A DNA stretch of 59,641 nt from Rhizopus sp. PT2906 (GCA_025529335.1 JAMYHX010000280.1:1-59641); one strand, 5' to 3'. Counted from the stretch's first letter, positions 35,001-48,517 are shown. Notes: a model not told the origin generated them from the letters alone. Translations and numbers: made by a program.

Positions 35001-37645
35001 GAAGTGATGGATGAACTCGTGACGCTGCTACAACATCCCAAGTCGGATGGTAAACGTCGTGGATCCACTTTAATATTGTGTACTCATTTATACTGTAGAA
35101 TGGCTTATCAACGTGGTGGATAAGGATTTTATGGATGGATTATCTGTTTTGAAAAGGATGACACTATTCTATATATTTAGACATCCAGACTTTGTCCCAC
35201 TTGTCAACAACTTTAGCTCACCAGACAGTATCCCTCATACACCGTCTCGAACGACGAAATCGAACAGATTTAATTCTATTGTGGTCAAATCGTGGGTCAT
35301 TAGTTCGCATATCATAAAGCAAGTACTGGCATCTCAAGTACAGGATACCCATAGCATCAAATTTAGTTGGGTGAAATTATTACAGGAGCTGCATGATGAA
35401 CTTGGAGAAAGAGAGATTTGCTGCGTAGCCAATAGTAAGAGATTGTTTGATCTGTTTAAAAAAGACTAACATGGCATGTATATATATATATATATATGTA
35501 GACGCCTTTTTGCATCATCTATTAGACTGCTTAATAGAGACGGATAGTCAAGCATTTCGAAAAGACATTTATCAATGTTATCATTGTATATATGGTGTTC
35601 ACCTTGGTGTAAGCCTTATTTAAACTCGGTGAACTATGTGTACTAATTTATATTTAGGGTGAATCGGATCTAATTGAAGAGCACTATTGTACACATATAA
35701 ACATGGACCAAAAGGCTGCTGAACGCTTATTTAACTTGGTTGCGGATGCGGCAGTGAAACGATTGAAAAGTGGATCATTACTAAAGGGCGACCTGAAAGA
35801 AGTTGTAGAAGCCGTATCCGACTTGTTTGAAGAGCTTCCCAAGGTGAACAATCAAAGCCCTCTACATTTCAACAGAACAATCATCAAAAACCATCTGGAT
35901 AGAGACATTAGTCTTTCATCGTCCATTTCTGGTTTATATAGAAAAACGCTTATACCTACTGTGCCTATTGATGGGAAAAAGCATAATATATCACGTAAGC
36001 TAATTTGGTTATGGCCAACATGTGTCTCAACCGGCTCTATAGATGTTTACTATAAAATATTTTGGATTCGAGGCAAGACACTTCGTATTCAAATTAAAAA
36101 TAGGCCCAAGATTGCTAGTGAGAAAAACATGGTTGATCTTGAGATGGCTATAGATGAATTCACTGTAAGATGACCGAACCAAATGATATATAAGTTAACC
36201 TTTATCTGTTAGTCACATTTAGTGCTTAATCCTGATGATAGTAATGCCTGGTATGACCTTGGAGCATGCTATCACCAGCTTGCAGATGAAGAATTGCACT
36301 GGAGTGCAACGAATGTGAATTCTCATAAAAATCTTATTGCAGAGTATCAAAAGGTAAATGAGAAAAACACGGAAAGCATTTATATACTGATTTTTGTTTT
36401 CTTTAGAAAGCGCTTCATTCGTTGTTAAGAGCTATTTACCTTGGAGGTTTAGCACTCAATTCCTCTCAAAAGCATGAAACGTTTATGCAACTGGGTGATC
36501 TTTTGTATTCTATGGCTAGTCCGCCTATGGATATGTTGGCTCTTAAGCCCAAAGAAGTCAACAATTACCTGGATGCTGAGGGTGCCCTTGTGAGTGTAAA
36601 GAAAGAGACTCCTCATCGAAAAGCGGCGTATAAGCTATCTCTGGCAATGTATATTCGTGCGTTCAAAAATAAGCTTCCACAGAAACAACAATGGCCGTAA
36701 ATACATAATGCATACTCGAGATATATGTCTTATTTTATATAATAGGTGTTACTATGCAATAGGCAAATGCTTTGCAAAAATTGATCGTCCACCCAAAGTA
36801 AAAATAGGAGCATTATTTCGCTATAGGTAATAACTTTTTTTTTGTCATTAGGAGGTGCTTGATTGGTTCATATATGCCATCCGCTTGGGTGGGCATAATG
36901 AAGGGTCAAAGGAGGGTCCACTTGAGCCAGTCTATATTCTTTGCTCTTACCTTACCAAATACCTTTACCAACAGAAAATTAGCACGAGCCTTGTGATGGA
37001 GTACTTGAGGATGGAGGCGGACATAAGAGCAGCACAAATGACAAACGGTCCACCTGAAGAGCTAGGAATGAATACATTTCATATCAACTCGGTTGAGAAT
37101 CATGGTCTGATAGAAAACGCTGCTGGTTATATGCCCCTAGATGTCGCATCTGCCTATTCAGCCATTCTCAAGCGGCTTGTGGATATTACACATGCAGATA
37201 CAAAGAACTGGCATCACCGCCCAATCTATCGAGTAAGGGAATAAGCATAACATATATGCATTATTAACCATTTTTCTTAAAATAGATTGCATGGATACAT
37301 TACCATATTTTCCGTAATCCGGACAAGGCCAAATCTGAACTTGTCAAATTATTTACTTTAAAACCAACCATAAAGAATCACATCAATATCTGGAAACCAA
37401 CTTTGGAACTGTAAGTTTTAAACTAGTTGACATAACAAAACTAACAAGATGATAGCCCAGGAAAACATTATGTCTATATCCACAAGTACACCATGTTCCT
37501 TATCAAGCTTGCCAAAGAAACGCGAGATGAGAGTACGTTGGATCAATTGAATCGCAAGCTCCGTAAAGCTCAGAGTCTTTTATTGAACTACGAACAAGTG
37601 ATGAATGAGATATCACATATTGAAAAGTCTGAACAAAAGGATTAA
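32012..37645 (+). CDS. HIR3: Histone chaperone complex subunit Hir3/CABIN1
   Basis: Very large TPR protein, the scaffold of the HIR/HIRA H3-H4 deposition complex. The N-terminal TPR is clear at 32184 onward (VEELVAIYEEALRLQQKGHM, DEAKAKYEELIDH). The next repeat units are YYLQAVEIDPTDHSVWYSIG and RLAYEKGMLANSTGKN, and the Hir3-type region follows with FIHFVKETIHRLNENNSGI. Later TPR-like helices include LNPDDSNAWYDLGACYHQLA and YYAIGKCFAKIDRPPK. The C-terminus contains YRIAWIYHHIFRNPDKAKSE and ends at 37645. Roughly 18 short introns of 45-60 bases interrupt it. The 5' end is uncertain: the most economical model is a single-codon first exon (ATG 32012-32014) spliced to 32067. CABIN1 orthology rests on TPR pattern, length and domain order. 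Confidence 0.8.
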
Positions 37646-37958
37646 ATAAACTTGGACGGAGAGATGATTCAAAAGGGAGATGCTGGGCAAAATTATCCGC
37701 ATTCGGAAGTTTTTGGTGGTATGCTTTTTTTTTGCATACTAAGGTTGACAGTTTTTTTAAATTTGACAATGCAAGTATGTCAATTAATTCCCCTTTATTG
37801 GATCTATTATACCTTTGTATTGCGAATAGATATCGGAGAATTCAATTGTTCTTGGTTTGAACTGGATACATTAGTCAGACTATACTTGAACTTGTTTAAA
37901 AATAGCTTTATTAAAATTGTTCGAGTTACTATCGCCCAGCCTTAAGGAGATTTTTTTG

Positions 37959-37991
<33 letters not shown>

Positions 37992-38226
37992 CAATTAAAG
38001 GGGTGTCTTCTATTATCCCTTTCAAAAAGGGAGTAAAAAATAAAAGATGTGGGAAAACAGCCCAGGCTTGAAAAAGAAAAAGCCCACATATAGACCTGAC
38101 GGTTAAACGCCAAAAAAAAAGAAGAGAGTGAAGGGAAAGAATGGATTCGTTAGAGTTACTTTTACTGCGACTAGTTTTTTATCATAATGTTCTCGGCTCC
38201 TATTTTATTTTGAGCCTTTTGGAGGA
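37646..38226. other. Intergenic region with CA/GT microsatellite
   Basis: A CA dinucleotide repeat occupies about 37964-37991. The rest is AT-rich without gene signals, except the CotH promoter at its right edge. Confidence 0.6.
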
Positions 38227-38233
38227 TATATAA
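38227..38233 (+). promoter_or_regulatory. TATA box of the CotH gene
   Basis: TATATAA about 72-78 bases before the ATG at 38305, followed by a CT/T-rich leader. Confidence 0.6.
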
Positions 38234-38304
38234 GCTTCGAATTCTTGAAATTTTATTCACTTTTCGTTTACTTTTTCACTTTCTCCGTTTTTTTACATCA
38301 AAAA

Positions 38305-39882
38305 ATGCAGATCCTCTCTTACAGTATTTGTCTTTTCTTGACTGCATCTCTTGTTCAAGCCAGAGTCGTTCAATTCAACGTAATATCTCCGGGTTCAAAG
38401 ACCGTTCAGGTCAAGGTGAATGGCAAATTGGGCAACTTACAGCCTGTCAGTCCCGATGTTCCCTTGTATACTGGTGCATTTGAGATTGGCCATGAAACTG
38501 TGTACACATATATAGCCGATTCAGAACCAGAAGAATTCAAGCGAAAGTTGGATCCCAAGACAGACAAGACGCTGAACGAATTCTTTGGACGACCCATCAC
38601 ATATGCCTCCATTCCTCCTCTTCCTCGTCCATTGGACAATGGCAAACAATGGACTCGTGCCGACAAAAATCCTGATCTCTTTGACACCAATTATATTCCT
38701 ACCGTCTTTGTTCAAGGTGATCCTGAAGATATGGATACGCTGGTCTCGACCGTTCCCAAACAAAAGTTCAAGGTGACACTGACAATGATTGGCAAGGACT
38801 ATTATAGAACCTTTCACGATGTCAAGTTTAGCATCACAGGGGCTGGAAAGCATCACAATCCTGCAAAGCAATCTTGGCGATGGACCCTCGCTGACGGAGA
38901 TTTTATTAATCACCGAAACAACTTCAAGATTCGCAATATGGAAGAAGATCCTACACAGATGCGTGAAAAGCTCTATGCAGACTGTCTACGAGCTATGGGA
39001 ACGTATGCCAATCAAGCCAATATGGTCCGACTGTTCATCAATGGCAGGGGCTTTGGTACATTCAACATGTTGGACGATATTCCAAAATACTCTTATATCC
39101 GCGCAAACTTTTACGCTGGCCATCCTCCAGAACAGATGGGCCCCCTTTACAATGGTGCAACCGGTGCTAGCTTTGATGTGTTGAGCCCTAATGAATATAC
39201 CATGTACAAGCCTTCAAAGGACTCTCCCGAGGACGCTGATGCCATTCTAGAGTTGGCTAAGGCATTTGATGAGCTGGATCTCACAAATGACAATGACATT
39301 GCCGAGTTTGATAAAAATGTGTTTGATGTCGACCAGTTCCTCCGTTTCATGGTGATGGAGTACTTGGCTGGTCATTGGGATGGTTACTGGATGGAACAGA
39401 CCAATAACGGAGCTTATAAGGATTACGCCAATAATAACAAATGGTACTATCTTGGTCAAGATTACGATGCCACATTCGGTGTCAACTTGTCAAAGGACGT
39501 CTTGAAGATCTCTTACAAGGATTATCCTACACGCTACCCCGGTGGTACCTTTATCAATGGGTTCCTCGAAAACAAGAAACTTCATGCTCGTTTTGAATCA
39601 TATCTGGTAGATACCGTCAAGACATTGTTCAACAATAGAACGCTCGGTGAGCATATTGTCGCTTATCATCAATTCCTCGCACCTGACCTCGAATGGGATC
39701 GTTCAATCAAGCAACTCTCTCCTGGTGTCAACTTTGGATGGACATTCAAGCAGACATATGAAAATCTTTTCAAAAAAGTACATTCACCCAATCACAATGG
39801 TGGTGGAGCAGATTATGGTCTAACGGAATGGATTGATAAAAAGTCAAAGTTTGTAGCAAAAGACTTGGGTTTTAGTATATAA
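38305..39882 (+). CDS. CotH-family secreted protein (spore-coat kinase-like fold)
   Basis: Intronless gene of 525 residues. The second ATG of the open frame is chosen because it starts a clean signal peptide (MQILSYSICLFLTASLVQAR) and follows a TATA box. A beta-rich N-terminal domain is followed by the CotH kinase-like core: KFKVTLTMIGKDYYRTFHDV, NNFKIRNMEEDPTQMREKLY, RLFINGRGFGTFNMLDDI, and KWYYLGQDYDATFGVN with the conserved D-D pair. At residues 363-378 lies MEQTNNGAYKDYANNN, which has the form of the mucoralean CotH signature loop but differs from the strict consensus I know. CotH proteins of Mucorales are surface proteins, some of which act as host-cell invasins. No GPI anchor signal is evident at the C-terminus (DLGFSI), so this member may be secreted. 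The role is not inferred further. Confidence 0.92.
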   Translation: MQILSYSICLFLTASLVQARVVQFNVISPGSKTVQVKVNGKLGNLQPVSPDVPLYTGAFEIGHETVYTYIADSEPEEFKRKLDPKTDKTLNEFFGRPITYASIPPLPRPLDNGKQWTRADKNPDLFDTNYIPTVFVQGDPEDMDTLVSTVPKQKFKVTLTMIGKDYYRTFHDVKFSITGAGKHHNPAKQSWRWTLADGDFINHRNNFKIRNMEEDPTQMREKLYADCLRAMGTYANQANMVRLFINGRGFGTFNMLDDIPKYSYIRANFYAGHPPEQMGPLYNGATGASFDVLSPNEYTMYKPSKDSPEDADAILELAKAFDELDLTNDNDIAEFDKNVFDVDQFLRFMVMEYLAGHWDGYWMEQTNNGAYKDYANNNKWYYLGQDYDATFGVNLSKDVLKISYKDYPTRYPGGTFINGFLENKKLHARFESYLVDTVKTLFNNRTLGEHIVAYHQFLAPDLEWDRSIKQLSPGVNFGWTFKQTYENLFKKVHSPNHNGGGADYGLTEWIDKKSKFVAKDLGFSI

Positions 39883-40398
39883 AAAAGCAAAAATAAAAGA
39901 AAATTGTATGATCATATAATAGAAATCTCTTTCTCATTCTTCTTCTATGTATTACTTATTTGCAAATCAATAAAGTATCAAGGGGAGAAATTTTAATAGC
40001 GACAAGGTTTTCTAAATATAATTTCCTTGGGGAATGTGTACTTGTTCATAAAAAGATGCTGTAATGAGGTAATAGAGTACAAAAATAGCATTCTTTTTGT
40101 CTATATGGTCACATTCTATTCTACTGATCTAAATAATCACAGCAGATACTTTACATCTATATGTAGTTTTATTTATAGATGTCTGCAACTTTGTTCGGTA
40201 TTTCAATTTCATAGCCTTATAAACTTTATACTTCTTCTTTTTTTTTTTTCCCTTTCTCCACCTTTATCTTTCTTTTTCTTTGTCTTTGTCTTCTTAATAT
40301 ATTTTATAACAGAGAAAATATTAAAAATAGTGACGATACAGTTGATAACGAAATATCTAAAAAAAGAACAAGAATATTAACAAAATACTCATTTCAAC
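39883..40398. other. Intergenic region between CotH and kinesin genes
   Basis: About 500 AT-rich bases with poly-T/CT runs near 40228-40290, probably the kinesin promoter and leader. The frame at 40027-40380 overlaps this low-complexity tract and is not considered a gene. Confidence 0.5.
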
Positions 40399-43300
40399 AT
40401 GACATCGACGGCAGTAAGGTATTCATTCATCTTGACTTCATCTTTGTTCCAATATAGACTCATATCTTTATAGGGTTGGTTTGCGCGTTAGACCGTTAAC
40501 ACAAAAAGAACAACTCTCCAACTGCACAGAATGTATAAGCTTTATCCCCAACGAACCGCAGATTTTACTTGGAACAGATAAATCATTTACGTATGATTAT
40601 GTGTTTAGTAACGAAGCTAGACAAGAAGAAGTGTATCAAAAGGCTGCTGCACCACTATTAGAGAAATTTATTGAAGGGTAAAAAAAAAAAGATATATTAA
40701 TGTCTGTGCGAGCAACTTAGACTGTTTATAGATTTAATGCCACTATTCTTGCTTATGGGTACAAACTATAGATATGTCATCATTTATATTCAATACTCAT
40801 ATTTAAAAACAGTCAAACAGGATCTGGAAAGACGTACAGCATGGGCACTGGATTAGAGGCAACAGTGGATCCCGAACATGAAGGTATGTGCACAAACCTC
40901 TCTGTTTCTTGTTTTTCTCATCTATTGTACAACTTTGACAGGAATTGTACCACGTTGCATCGTTGACCTATTCCGAAAACTACAGGCGCAGTCCGAGCCA
41001 GAGTTTAAATATGAAGTTTATGTGTCCTTTTTGGAACTGTATAATGAAGAACTGATTGATCTATTAAACCCTCATACGGCCCTGAAGAAGAAGGGCGCAT
41101 TGCCTGCCAATGTGACTCCGGTAGAAGTGACCATTCGAGAAGATATCGCCGGAAACATCTATTGGAGTGGTGTGAGGGAAGAACTGTGTCATAGCCCTGA
41201 AGAACTCATGTCTTATCTTGCCAAGGGCTCATTGTGTCGTACTACGGGCTCAACTGATATGAACACTGTCTCGTCTCGATCCCATGCTGTCTTTTCGGTG
41301 ATTTTAAAGCAACAAAAATCAAAGGATGAACCTGCATTGACGAGTAAATTTCATTTTGTCGACTTGGCTGGTTCAGAAAGAGTAAATAAGCTGTGTATGA
41401 GTTTGCAAAACGATAACTAATAAACATGTAGCTCAAGCGTACCAATGCTCAAGGCGATCGTGCAAAAGAAGGCATCTCCATCAACTCGGGTCTACTGGCT
41501 CTTGGCAATGTGATCTCGGCTTTAGGAGATGAATCTCGCAAGACGACGCATGTTCCTTATCGTGACAGCAAGCTGACTCGTTTACTACAAGACTCATTAG
41601 GTGGAAACAGTCAAACGCTCATGCTTGCCTGTGTGTCTCCTGCTGATTCTAATTTTATGGAAACTCTCAATACGCTCAAATACGCAAACCGTGCTAGAAA
41701 CATCAAGAATCGAGTGACCATCAACCAAGATTTTGCAGGGTCTTCTATGGAGGTCAACCAGCTTCGTGCTCAGTTGGCTCGACTAAGACTGGAGCTGGCG
41801 TCCGCCAGAGCAGAGGCTCCATCCAATGGCTCTCTCGGTGCGGATCAGGAAGTCCGTGCTCTACGAGCCGAAGTATCGCGATTACGTGACCGGATACAAG
41901 ATATGTCGACGACCATTATCCAACTCACCAGCGAGCGTGATACGATGATCATGGAACGTGAACTTGGTGAGTTTATCAATGATCAAGAAAGCATGACACG
42001 AACTGTCGCACCATCAGGCAATGACCCAGTCAAGACCCACCCACTGGTCGCACAGTATCAAAAGACCATCCAGGACCTCACCAATGAGCTATCCGACACG
42101 CGTGATAGATTGGCTTTTGTGGAGAGTACAAAGGCGACCAATATGCACGCAGCACCTATTTCCTTTTCGAGCACCTTTTACCCCGAACACCACTCATCGT
42201 CTCACCGTCGTCGTACGCATGGCAATCATAGCAGTAATAGTAGTACCCGGTTCAAAAGAAAGAGATACCCCAGAAATTCTTCTGCCAATTCGAGCGCTGT
42301 TACCACCATGTCAGCTCGAAAGACATCCGGTGTCTCTGTTCGACGATCACCGATTGTATCTCGATCATCTAGCTTAAAGACATCCAGAAGGAGAAACGAA
42401 GAACCAGAAGACGATGAAGGCTATATCAATGAGGATGATCATTTACTCCAAGACGAAATTAAACAAAGCATTGCAAAAGCCAAGGCTGAAATTCAAAAGG
42501 GCATGGAGGTATTAGACCTCTTGAAACCCATGGAAGATGCTACTCGCACTTGGGAAGAAGAACTCGAAGCATTTGAAAAAGCAGAAAAGGCCATGTACGA
42601 AAAGGCAAACCAAATCGAGCGTTCCGACTCGGACGAAGGCAATTACACATCGACCTCTTCACCTATCGATCATGGCGATATGGACCTGGTGATGGAAATC
42701 GAAACCTTATCTGTACCTTCCTGGGAACCCCATATATCCAGAAGCACAGCGACCAAAAAGACATTAGGAAACCATGTCTTTGACGATGCCGAAAGTGGAT
42801 CTGCCTCATCCACAGATTCTACAGCCATTGATTCTGTCGCATCCTCTGTTCACAACGAAAAGCCAAACCCTCAGCTCGCTCGCATGCTTCACCAGATCCA
42901 ATCCGATATTCGTGTCAAGGAAGAACTCGTGACCCATTTGGAAAAGACAGAGACCAAGTATGCGTTTATGCGTCGTAAATTTGACGAAAAGATTGCTCAG
43001 CTCCACCAGCAACTGATTGAGCTTCAGTCCGAGCGAGATGAGGCACTGGCCAAGACCAAGCAGGCGTTTGCCGCCAACGCGTCTCATCGAACAGACGTCA
43101 CCGCTCAGATGAAAGAAAAGCAGCAGCTGCTCGATACACGTCATGCCTATGAGACCAAGATGAAACAGCTTGTCACAGAGATTCATGAACTCAAACGCAA
43201 CTATAATCGCACGATTACTAATATGCAATCGACCCGAAATCAACAAGAGTCACTGCTGAGAACCCTTCGTGTGAATGTAGAAACGCTCAAGGTAGAAAAG

Positions 43301-45442
43301 AAACGCATGATCAAACGAATGAAGCAAGAGACAGAGCGTGTGCGAGAGCAGATGGCGATCCAAGAACGAAAGATATCCAAGCTGCAGAGACAGCATTCTG
43401 AAATCAACCATGTTCGTCTAAGATTGGAGCGTGAACATGAAGCTCAAAAGGCCACCCTGAAGCGTCGTGACAAAGAGATCTTGATCAGTCAGAATCAGGT
43501 CAAGATGTTGACCGATTTGGTCAAGAAGGCCGTGCGTGAGGGCGGCGTACTGGACGAACAGCTCTTGAGCAAAGTGTCTCATATCATTGGTGGAAGTTTT
43601 GCAGCGGTGGCTCGTCGTGGAGGTATGCGTAACCTTCCTGGTTATCGTCCACCACGTCGTCGTAAGAACCCAATTCCGGTCGAAGTCCGTGTGTCTCGCA
43701 AGAAGCAGTTGCTGGATAAGATGCTGTACCAATATATTCAAGGCAAACAGGCCATTGTCGAAATGGAACAACTCTTGTTTAGAAGAGAAAGACTGGCGGC
43801 TGAAAAACTGGAGCTCTTGGAAGAGCGTAAGAACATATACATGGCCGAAAGGGAGACGTCTGAACTCACAGGACAGCCTATGGATACCCTGGCTATTGAT
43901 TTAGCCGATGAACGTGTGGATCTCATTGAAGCTGAAATCTCATATCTCTCTGCCAGAATCAAGGGCCTACAGTCAGAAGCCGCAGGTGAAGCGGACGAAG
44001 CACAGTCCCCTGAAGCAGGAAAGCAACACCACGAAAAGCGAAAGGTGACATTTGCTGATGATATCGTCACTGATCCACCACCAAGCGACGAATGGACCGA
44101 TATGGATGCGTTGGAAGAGCAGTTTAATGTTCCAGCCAATGCTGCTCCTGAGCTTGTATACGATGCCACCATCAGATTGTTAAAGTCACTGGAAGTCGAT
44201 GAGTGTCGAAATATTATTGAAGCCCTGGTAGACGATATATTCAATTCACGCATGAATGAATGCAGTCGACAGATGACGATGCAGAATTTGGAAAAAACCG
44301 TACACGATCTTCGCCGAACCCTGATCGTCATGAAGCGTGCAGCTATTGCAACCACGGTAGAAAATGAACGTAGGATCAGAAAGCTTGAAGAACAAAACAA
44401 GGGCATGAACCAACGTTCTGACCGGATAGATACCAAGATTGAGGATTATATCATGAACAGCGGAAACACTATCTTTGATAAAATCTATGAAGATGGGCTC
44501 CGAGGCTTGCTTGGAACCCCCGAGCCTGAATATACCATGCAAGATTCGCCCGATGAAGCGTCTGTGTCCACTTGTAGTTATGAAAGAAGAAGCAGCACTC
44601 ATTCAGATGGCCTTTTGCCTCCTCCATCTCCCATCACCTTACCAGCTTATACGAGCAGTACCATGACAAGGACAACGAGCGGTGTCAGAGCACCCGCTGC
44701 CTTGACAGAAAAGGGTAATGCCATACGCACTGCAAGCTACCCTGCACGTGAATCGACACCCTCTCCTGACCGATTCTACAACATGATCCAAAAGCGATTA
44801 TCTTGGCAGCAGCGTACAGGCGGATCAGAGTCACCTATTCATATGACCTTGATGAATCCAGCCGAGTTTGCACGATATGCAAATGATCGAGAATCATCAA
44901 CCTCATCGATTCGCAGTGGCCACTTGCGCCGTGCCTCACTTCAATCCGACTATTCCTCATCACAGGCATCCCATAACAATACTGTATCGTCGTCACAGAG
45001 TTCATTGCTGCGTAAACGTTCGTTCTCGGTACAGCAACCACCGATTCAACCACAACAGCTGTTACAGCGTCGCCGTGCATCGCTTCGTGAATTGTCTCTC
45101 AAAGGAACAAATATGCCGCCTGTGGGGAGCATGATGGCTAGCAATAGTAATCATTATATGACCGAATACGACCATGAAGGTATCATGACACCCACCATGT
45201 CATTACAAAGAAGCCCAGGACAGCTCTTGAAGAGACAATCGCTCATCAGTTCATCTACGATCGAACGTGCCGGTACACCTACGAACGGTAACGTCTTTGA
45301 TCGTCTATCACAAACACCCACCCGAGCTTCGCAAGCCAAGATATCACACAGACATAGTAGTAGTAGCATGGACGAATTGAGAGCAAGATGGGAGTACGAA
45401 CGAACACCGAGTGCGATGAGTGGAACATATCAGGATGATTAA
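40399..45442 (+). CDS. Kinesin-4-type motor (KIF4/KIF21-like chromokinesin)
   Basis: Six exons join exactly in frame: 40399-40418, 40474-40677, 40732-40758, 40813-40883, 40942-41381 and 41432-45442, giving 1590 residues. The N-terminal motor begins VGLRVRPLTQKEQ. Its P-loop GQTGSGKT is interrupted by intron 3, switch I is NTVSSRSHAVFSV and switch II is VDLAGSER. Further motor motifs are YRDSKLTRLLQDSLGGNSQT and LNTLKYANRARNIKNR, the latter with the kinesin-4 style neck. Long coiled coils fill residues 300-1050. The tail is Ser/Arg/Pro-rich. It should be a plus-end-directed motor in microtubule length control, spindle midzone or vesicle transport. KIF4 versus KIF21 cannot be separated here. 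All introns lie in the motor; the long last exon has markedly G/C-ending codons. Confidence 0.9.
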
Positions 45443-45513
45443 ATATATACCATTGTTGTTAATTAGGTTATACTCTGTAATTTATTTATAATATAAACAT
45501 TTATCCTCTTTTT

Positions 45514-48236
45514 TTATTCGTCCAGTTCTTCTTCTTCTAGTTCCTCTTGTTTATCCATAGAGTATATATTCAATAGACCGTTGGATGCCACAGTGGCAAA
45601 TATACGCCTATTGGGTAAGCCATTACATCCCATATTGACATCAATCATTTTGCTCAAGAGTAAATGTCTCTCATGATGTGTCTATGAATTCATTAGACAT
45701 GTTTTTCTTTGGCATGTAGTATGTACCTCTAGATCTATGGAAGTTAATTCAGAGCGTTGATAACTGATTTGGTTTAACAATAGTGTATATAAAATAGTGG
45801 TATCTGAGGAAAAAGATTGAAAAAGATGTACAATCATGACTATTTTATCTTTTTACCTTGTCCAGTTTTTACAAGGATACCTAGTTCTTTATCATCAAAG
45901 AACTTTGCATCCGAGATATCACCATTGGCTATACTTATGCATGCGTACTGTGGCATCTGATTCGAAAAATCAGCTTTTAACAAAATTACTATATAACGTA
46001 TGAGTTCTGTTTGTTCAACAACATTGGCTTACGTACACTTTTGTGGATTCTGTAAAAGGACATAATAAAGACAGTTCTCTGTTGTGATACTCTTTTAAAA
46101 AGGATATGAGGCATCAAGTAGTAGTTGCATTTAAACGCTTACCGATAAGAGACAATTAGATTCATGTAATTGATATTCTGCAAACTTGATGTTCATTTCT
46201 TTCGATATAGTCTCTGAAGGCCTTTCAAACATGGATGTGTAATGATCGACTGTATCTGATAATAACTTGGTTATACATGCATCGTTTCCTAAACCAATGT
46301 TAAAAGTAGGAAAAAAAATCTCTTGTTTTTTTACCTTTGGATTCAACAAAAAACTTGGCCATCTTGTCCGTCACAAACCATTCTTCTAGATACTCAAACA
46401 CCCATTCGGGTTCTTCACAAAGCGTTGGTTCGTTTTGTAGTTCGGTTGATTCGGGATCTGCTAGTTTGGAAGAGACTGTTGTTCTTGGTTAGCACAGGGA
46501 AAGAGAGCATATATGTCATCCAACCTTTGATAATCCATGCAATGAATGCTCCAAACAGCTTTATCAGACGTCTTAGATGTTGTGCTAAATCCCGAATTAG
46601 AACAATCAACTTGTTTACATGATCGATACATGATTCAACCGAGGCCACGTCTAGGAAAGGTTCGTACCGTTCTTTCCTTTTATAAAAAGAAAGGTTAATG
46701 ACGGATTCATACTTTGTATATTCCAAGTTACCATAAGCTATGGCCTAGAGAATCGCTTAGTTGAAGTAGTATTCTTTCAAACACAGGTAATGCATGCTCG
46801 CATATAATTCGTAACGAGCTTTGGTAGCCATGGTTATTGGTCGTCTCCCATTGTTTGATAAACTAACACATGTTAATTCAATGACTTCAAAAATGTGTGT
46901 TTTATTACCTGTGGTGTTAATTCATCTGTTATTAATTCTCTTATGGCCTGTGATAAGTTGCCTGTCGCCAATATCGCAATGAATTCTACCTCTGGAATCG
47001 GTTTTTGAAGCTCGCCTATGGACAAACATCAGAAAAAGGCTCCCTTTTTTGGGATGTTTTCGTTACCGTTATTGCTGATAATAGCATCTGACGCGCTTAC
47101 TACGACATTCTTTGTAAGTTTTGTGTAGGAGCTATGATGGTCTTTTAGCGTCTCGATGACATGTGTTGCATATTGAAATAGATAATCCAGACGTGTCTTT
47201 ATTTCGGCAACTTTGGATATCTCTTCCTTTTTGGATTCTAAAAAGCTCGTATCGATCGTAAGCAGACAGTGCTCATTTGTTGATTTGGTGCATCCAAAGA
47301 CTTTGATAAATGATATAGTGTTTGTTGCAGCAATATCAAGTATAGAAATATCCTTTGCTGTCTATATTAGATCAGGAAAAGCATTATTTCTGTATGTATA
47401 TACCTTTTCTTGTGATGTGTTGAAAGTACCAATCTGATAGACCCCGTTCAGTCTATATAAAGTTCAATACCTCTCTCTCTCTCTTAAATAGAATATTATC
47501 TCTTACATGGCAATCATATCACCATTGTCCGTACCCACAAACAAAATAGTCTGAGTCTCTGCATTATCAAAAGGTCTTTCTGGTAATGTTTTCTTCTTGT
47601 GTCGAATATTGACCTTTATTCTAGGATAGTCATTCAGTATTGGCAATACACACGCGTTTTTATCTTGCCTATTACGTTGGTTCAATGAGTGGCAGGCGGC
47701 TTAACATGGGTAAGCTCAATTCTGGATCAAACGCAGTGGGATCGAACCCTTCCTAAATAATCAAGATGTATCCTATTTGAATGAAAGACAGCATTTAACT
47801 TACAATGATTTCATCCTTCTTTTCTGGTTCATACTGTGTCCAAAAAAGCGATCGGATAGCCGATAATGGACGATTTGACTTTTCAGGGGGCCAACACTGG
47901 CTTATGCAAAGTGATTCATATCGTGTATCCACTTTATACACTACCCCGTTCTCACAACCGATAGCCAACTCTTTGCCTAACCAACCCTGTTAATAATTTA
48001 TTGGAATCTCTCTCTCAAGTACCATCTGGTCTCCAAGTAACTGAAGTAATGGTCGAGTCAAAGGCTGTTTCTGATGACCACAAAAGTGTCAGTTGCTTGA
48101 TTGCAACACGGTATAGTGAAAGTGCGTTATCTGGTGAGACAATCAATAGTAGATCTGAGACTGGGCACCATGAAATAAACTTGGCAGGATCAGTCAAGAT
48201 CCGTTTCGCAAAATGTGTAAAGTCATTATTTGACAT
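45514..48236 (-). CDS. APC4: Anaphase-promoting complex subunit 4
   Basis: Multi-exon gene on the minus strand. The ATG at 48236 opens MSNNDFTHFAKRILTD. The WD40 N-terminus has the family pattern: FISWCPVSDLLLIVSPDNAL and SLYRVAIKQLTLLWSS, then VTSVTWRPDGT (spliced) and KELAIGCENGVVYKVD. The middle contains EEPEWVFEYLEEWFVTDKMA and KFFVESK, the helical APC4-long region, followed by helices and a second beta-rich part. The C-terminus is acidic (DKQEELEEEELDE). APC4 is a platform subunit of the cyclosome, the ubiquitin ligase that drives mitotic exit. About ten introns of about 50 bases are present and were not all mapped. Assignment rests on the N-terminal WD40 signature and domain order. Confidence 0.8.
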
Positions 48237-48517
48237 TGTAAAGCAAAAAAAAAAAAAAGGAGGGATTTTTGACATCGTATTTTGAATTGATTTTCTCGAG
48301 TGTATCACAGCATTAACAAGGCATAAACTAGTTTTTGATCAAGCGTATCTTTTTTAAAAATGAAGACTTGAAGTTATACATGTAACGATTGACAAAGAGG
48401 CTTTGTTTGATAATCTGATGTATATGATCATAAGTATTCGATTTTGGTGGATATAAGATGCCAAGCCGACACTTGGCGATGTTGTACATTTAAGGAGTGG
48501 TAGCACTAGGGTGCGTG

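Noticed and set aside
37960..37995. CA repeat as a CRISPR or satellite array
   Set aside because: Plain dinucleotide microsatellite without spacers.
40027..40380. 117-codon plus-strand frame before the kinesin gene
   Set aside because: It consists largely of phenylalanine/serine/leucine runs from a T/CT-rich leader, with no family similarity.
42806..44602. Long minus-strand open frames within the kinesin tail exon (up to 232 codons)
   Set aside because: They mirror the codon bias of the sense frame, contain no domain, and lie wholly inside a well-supported exon.
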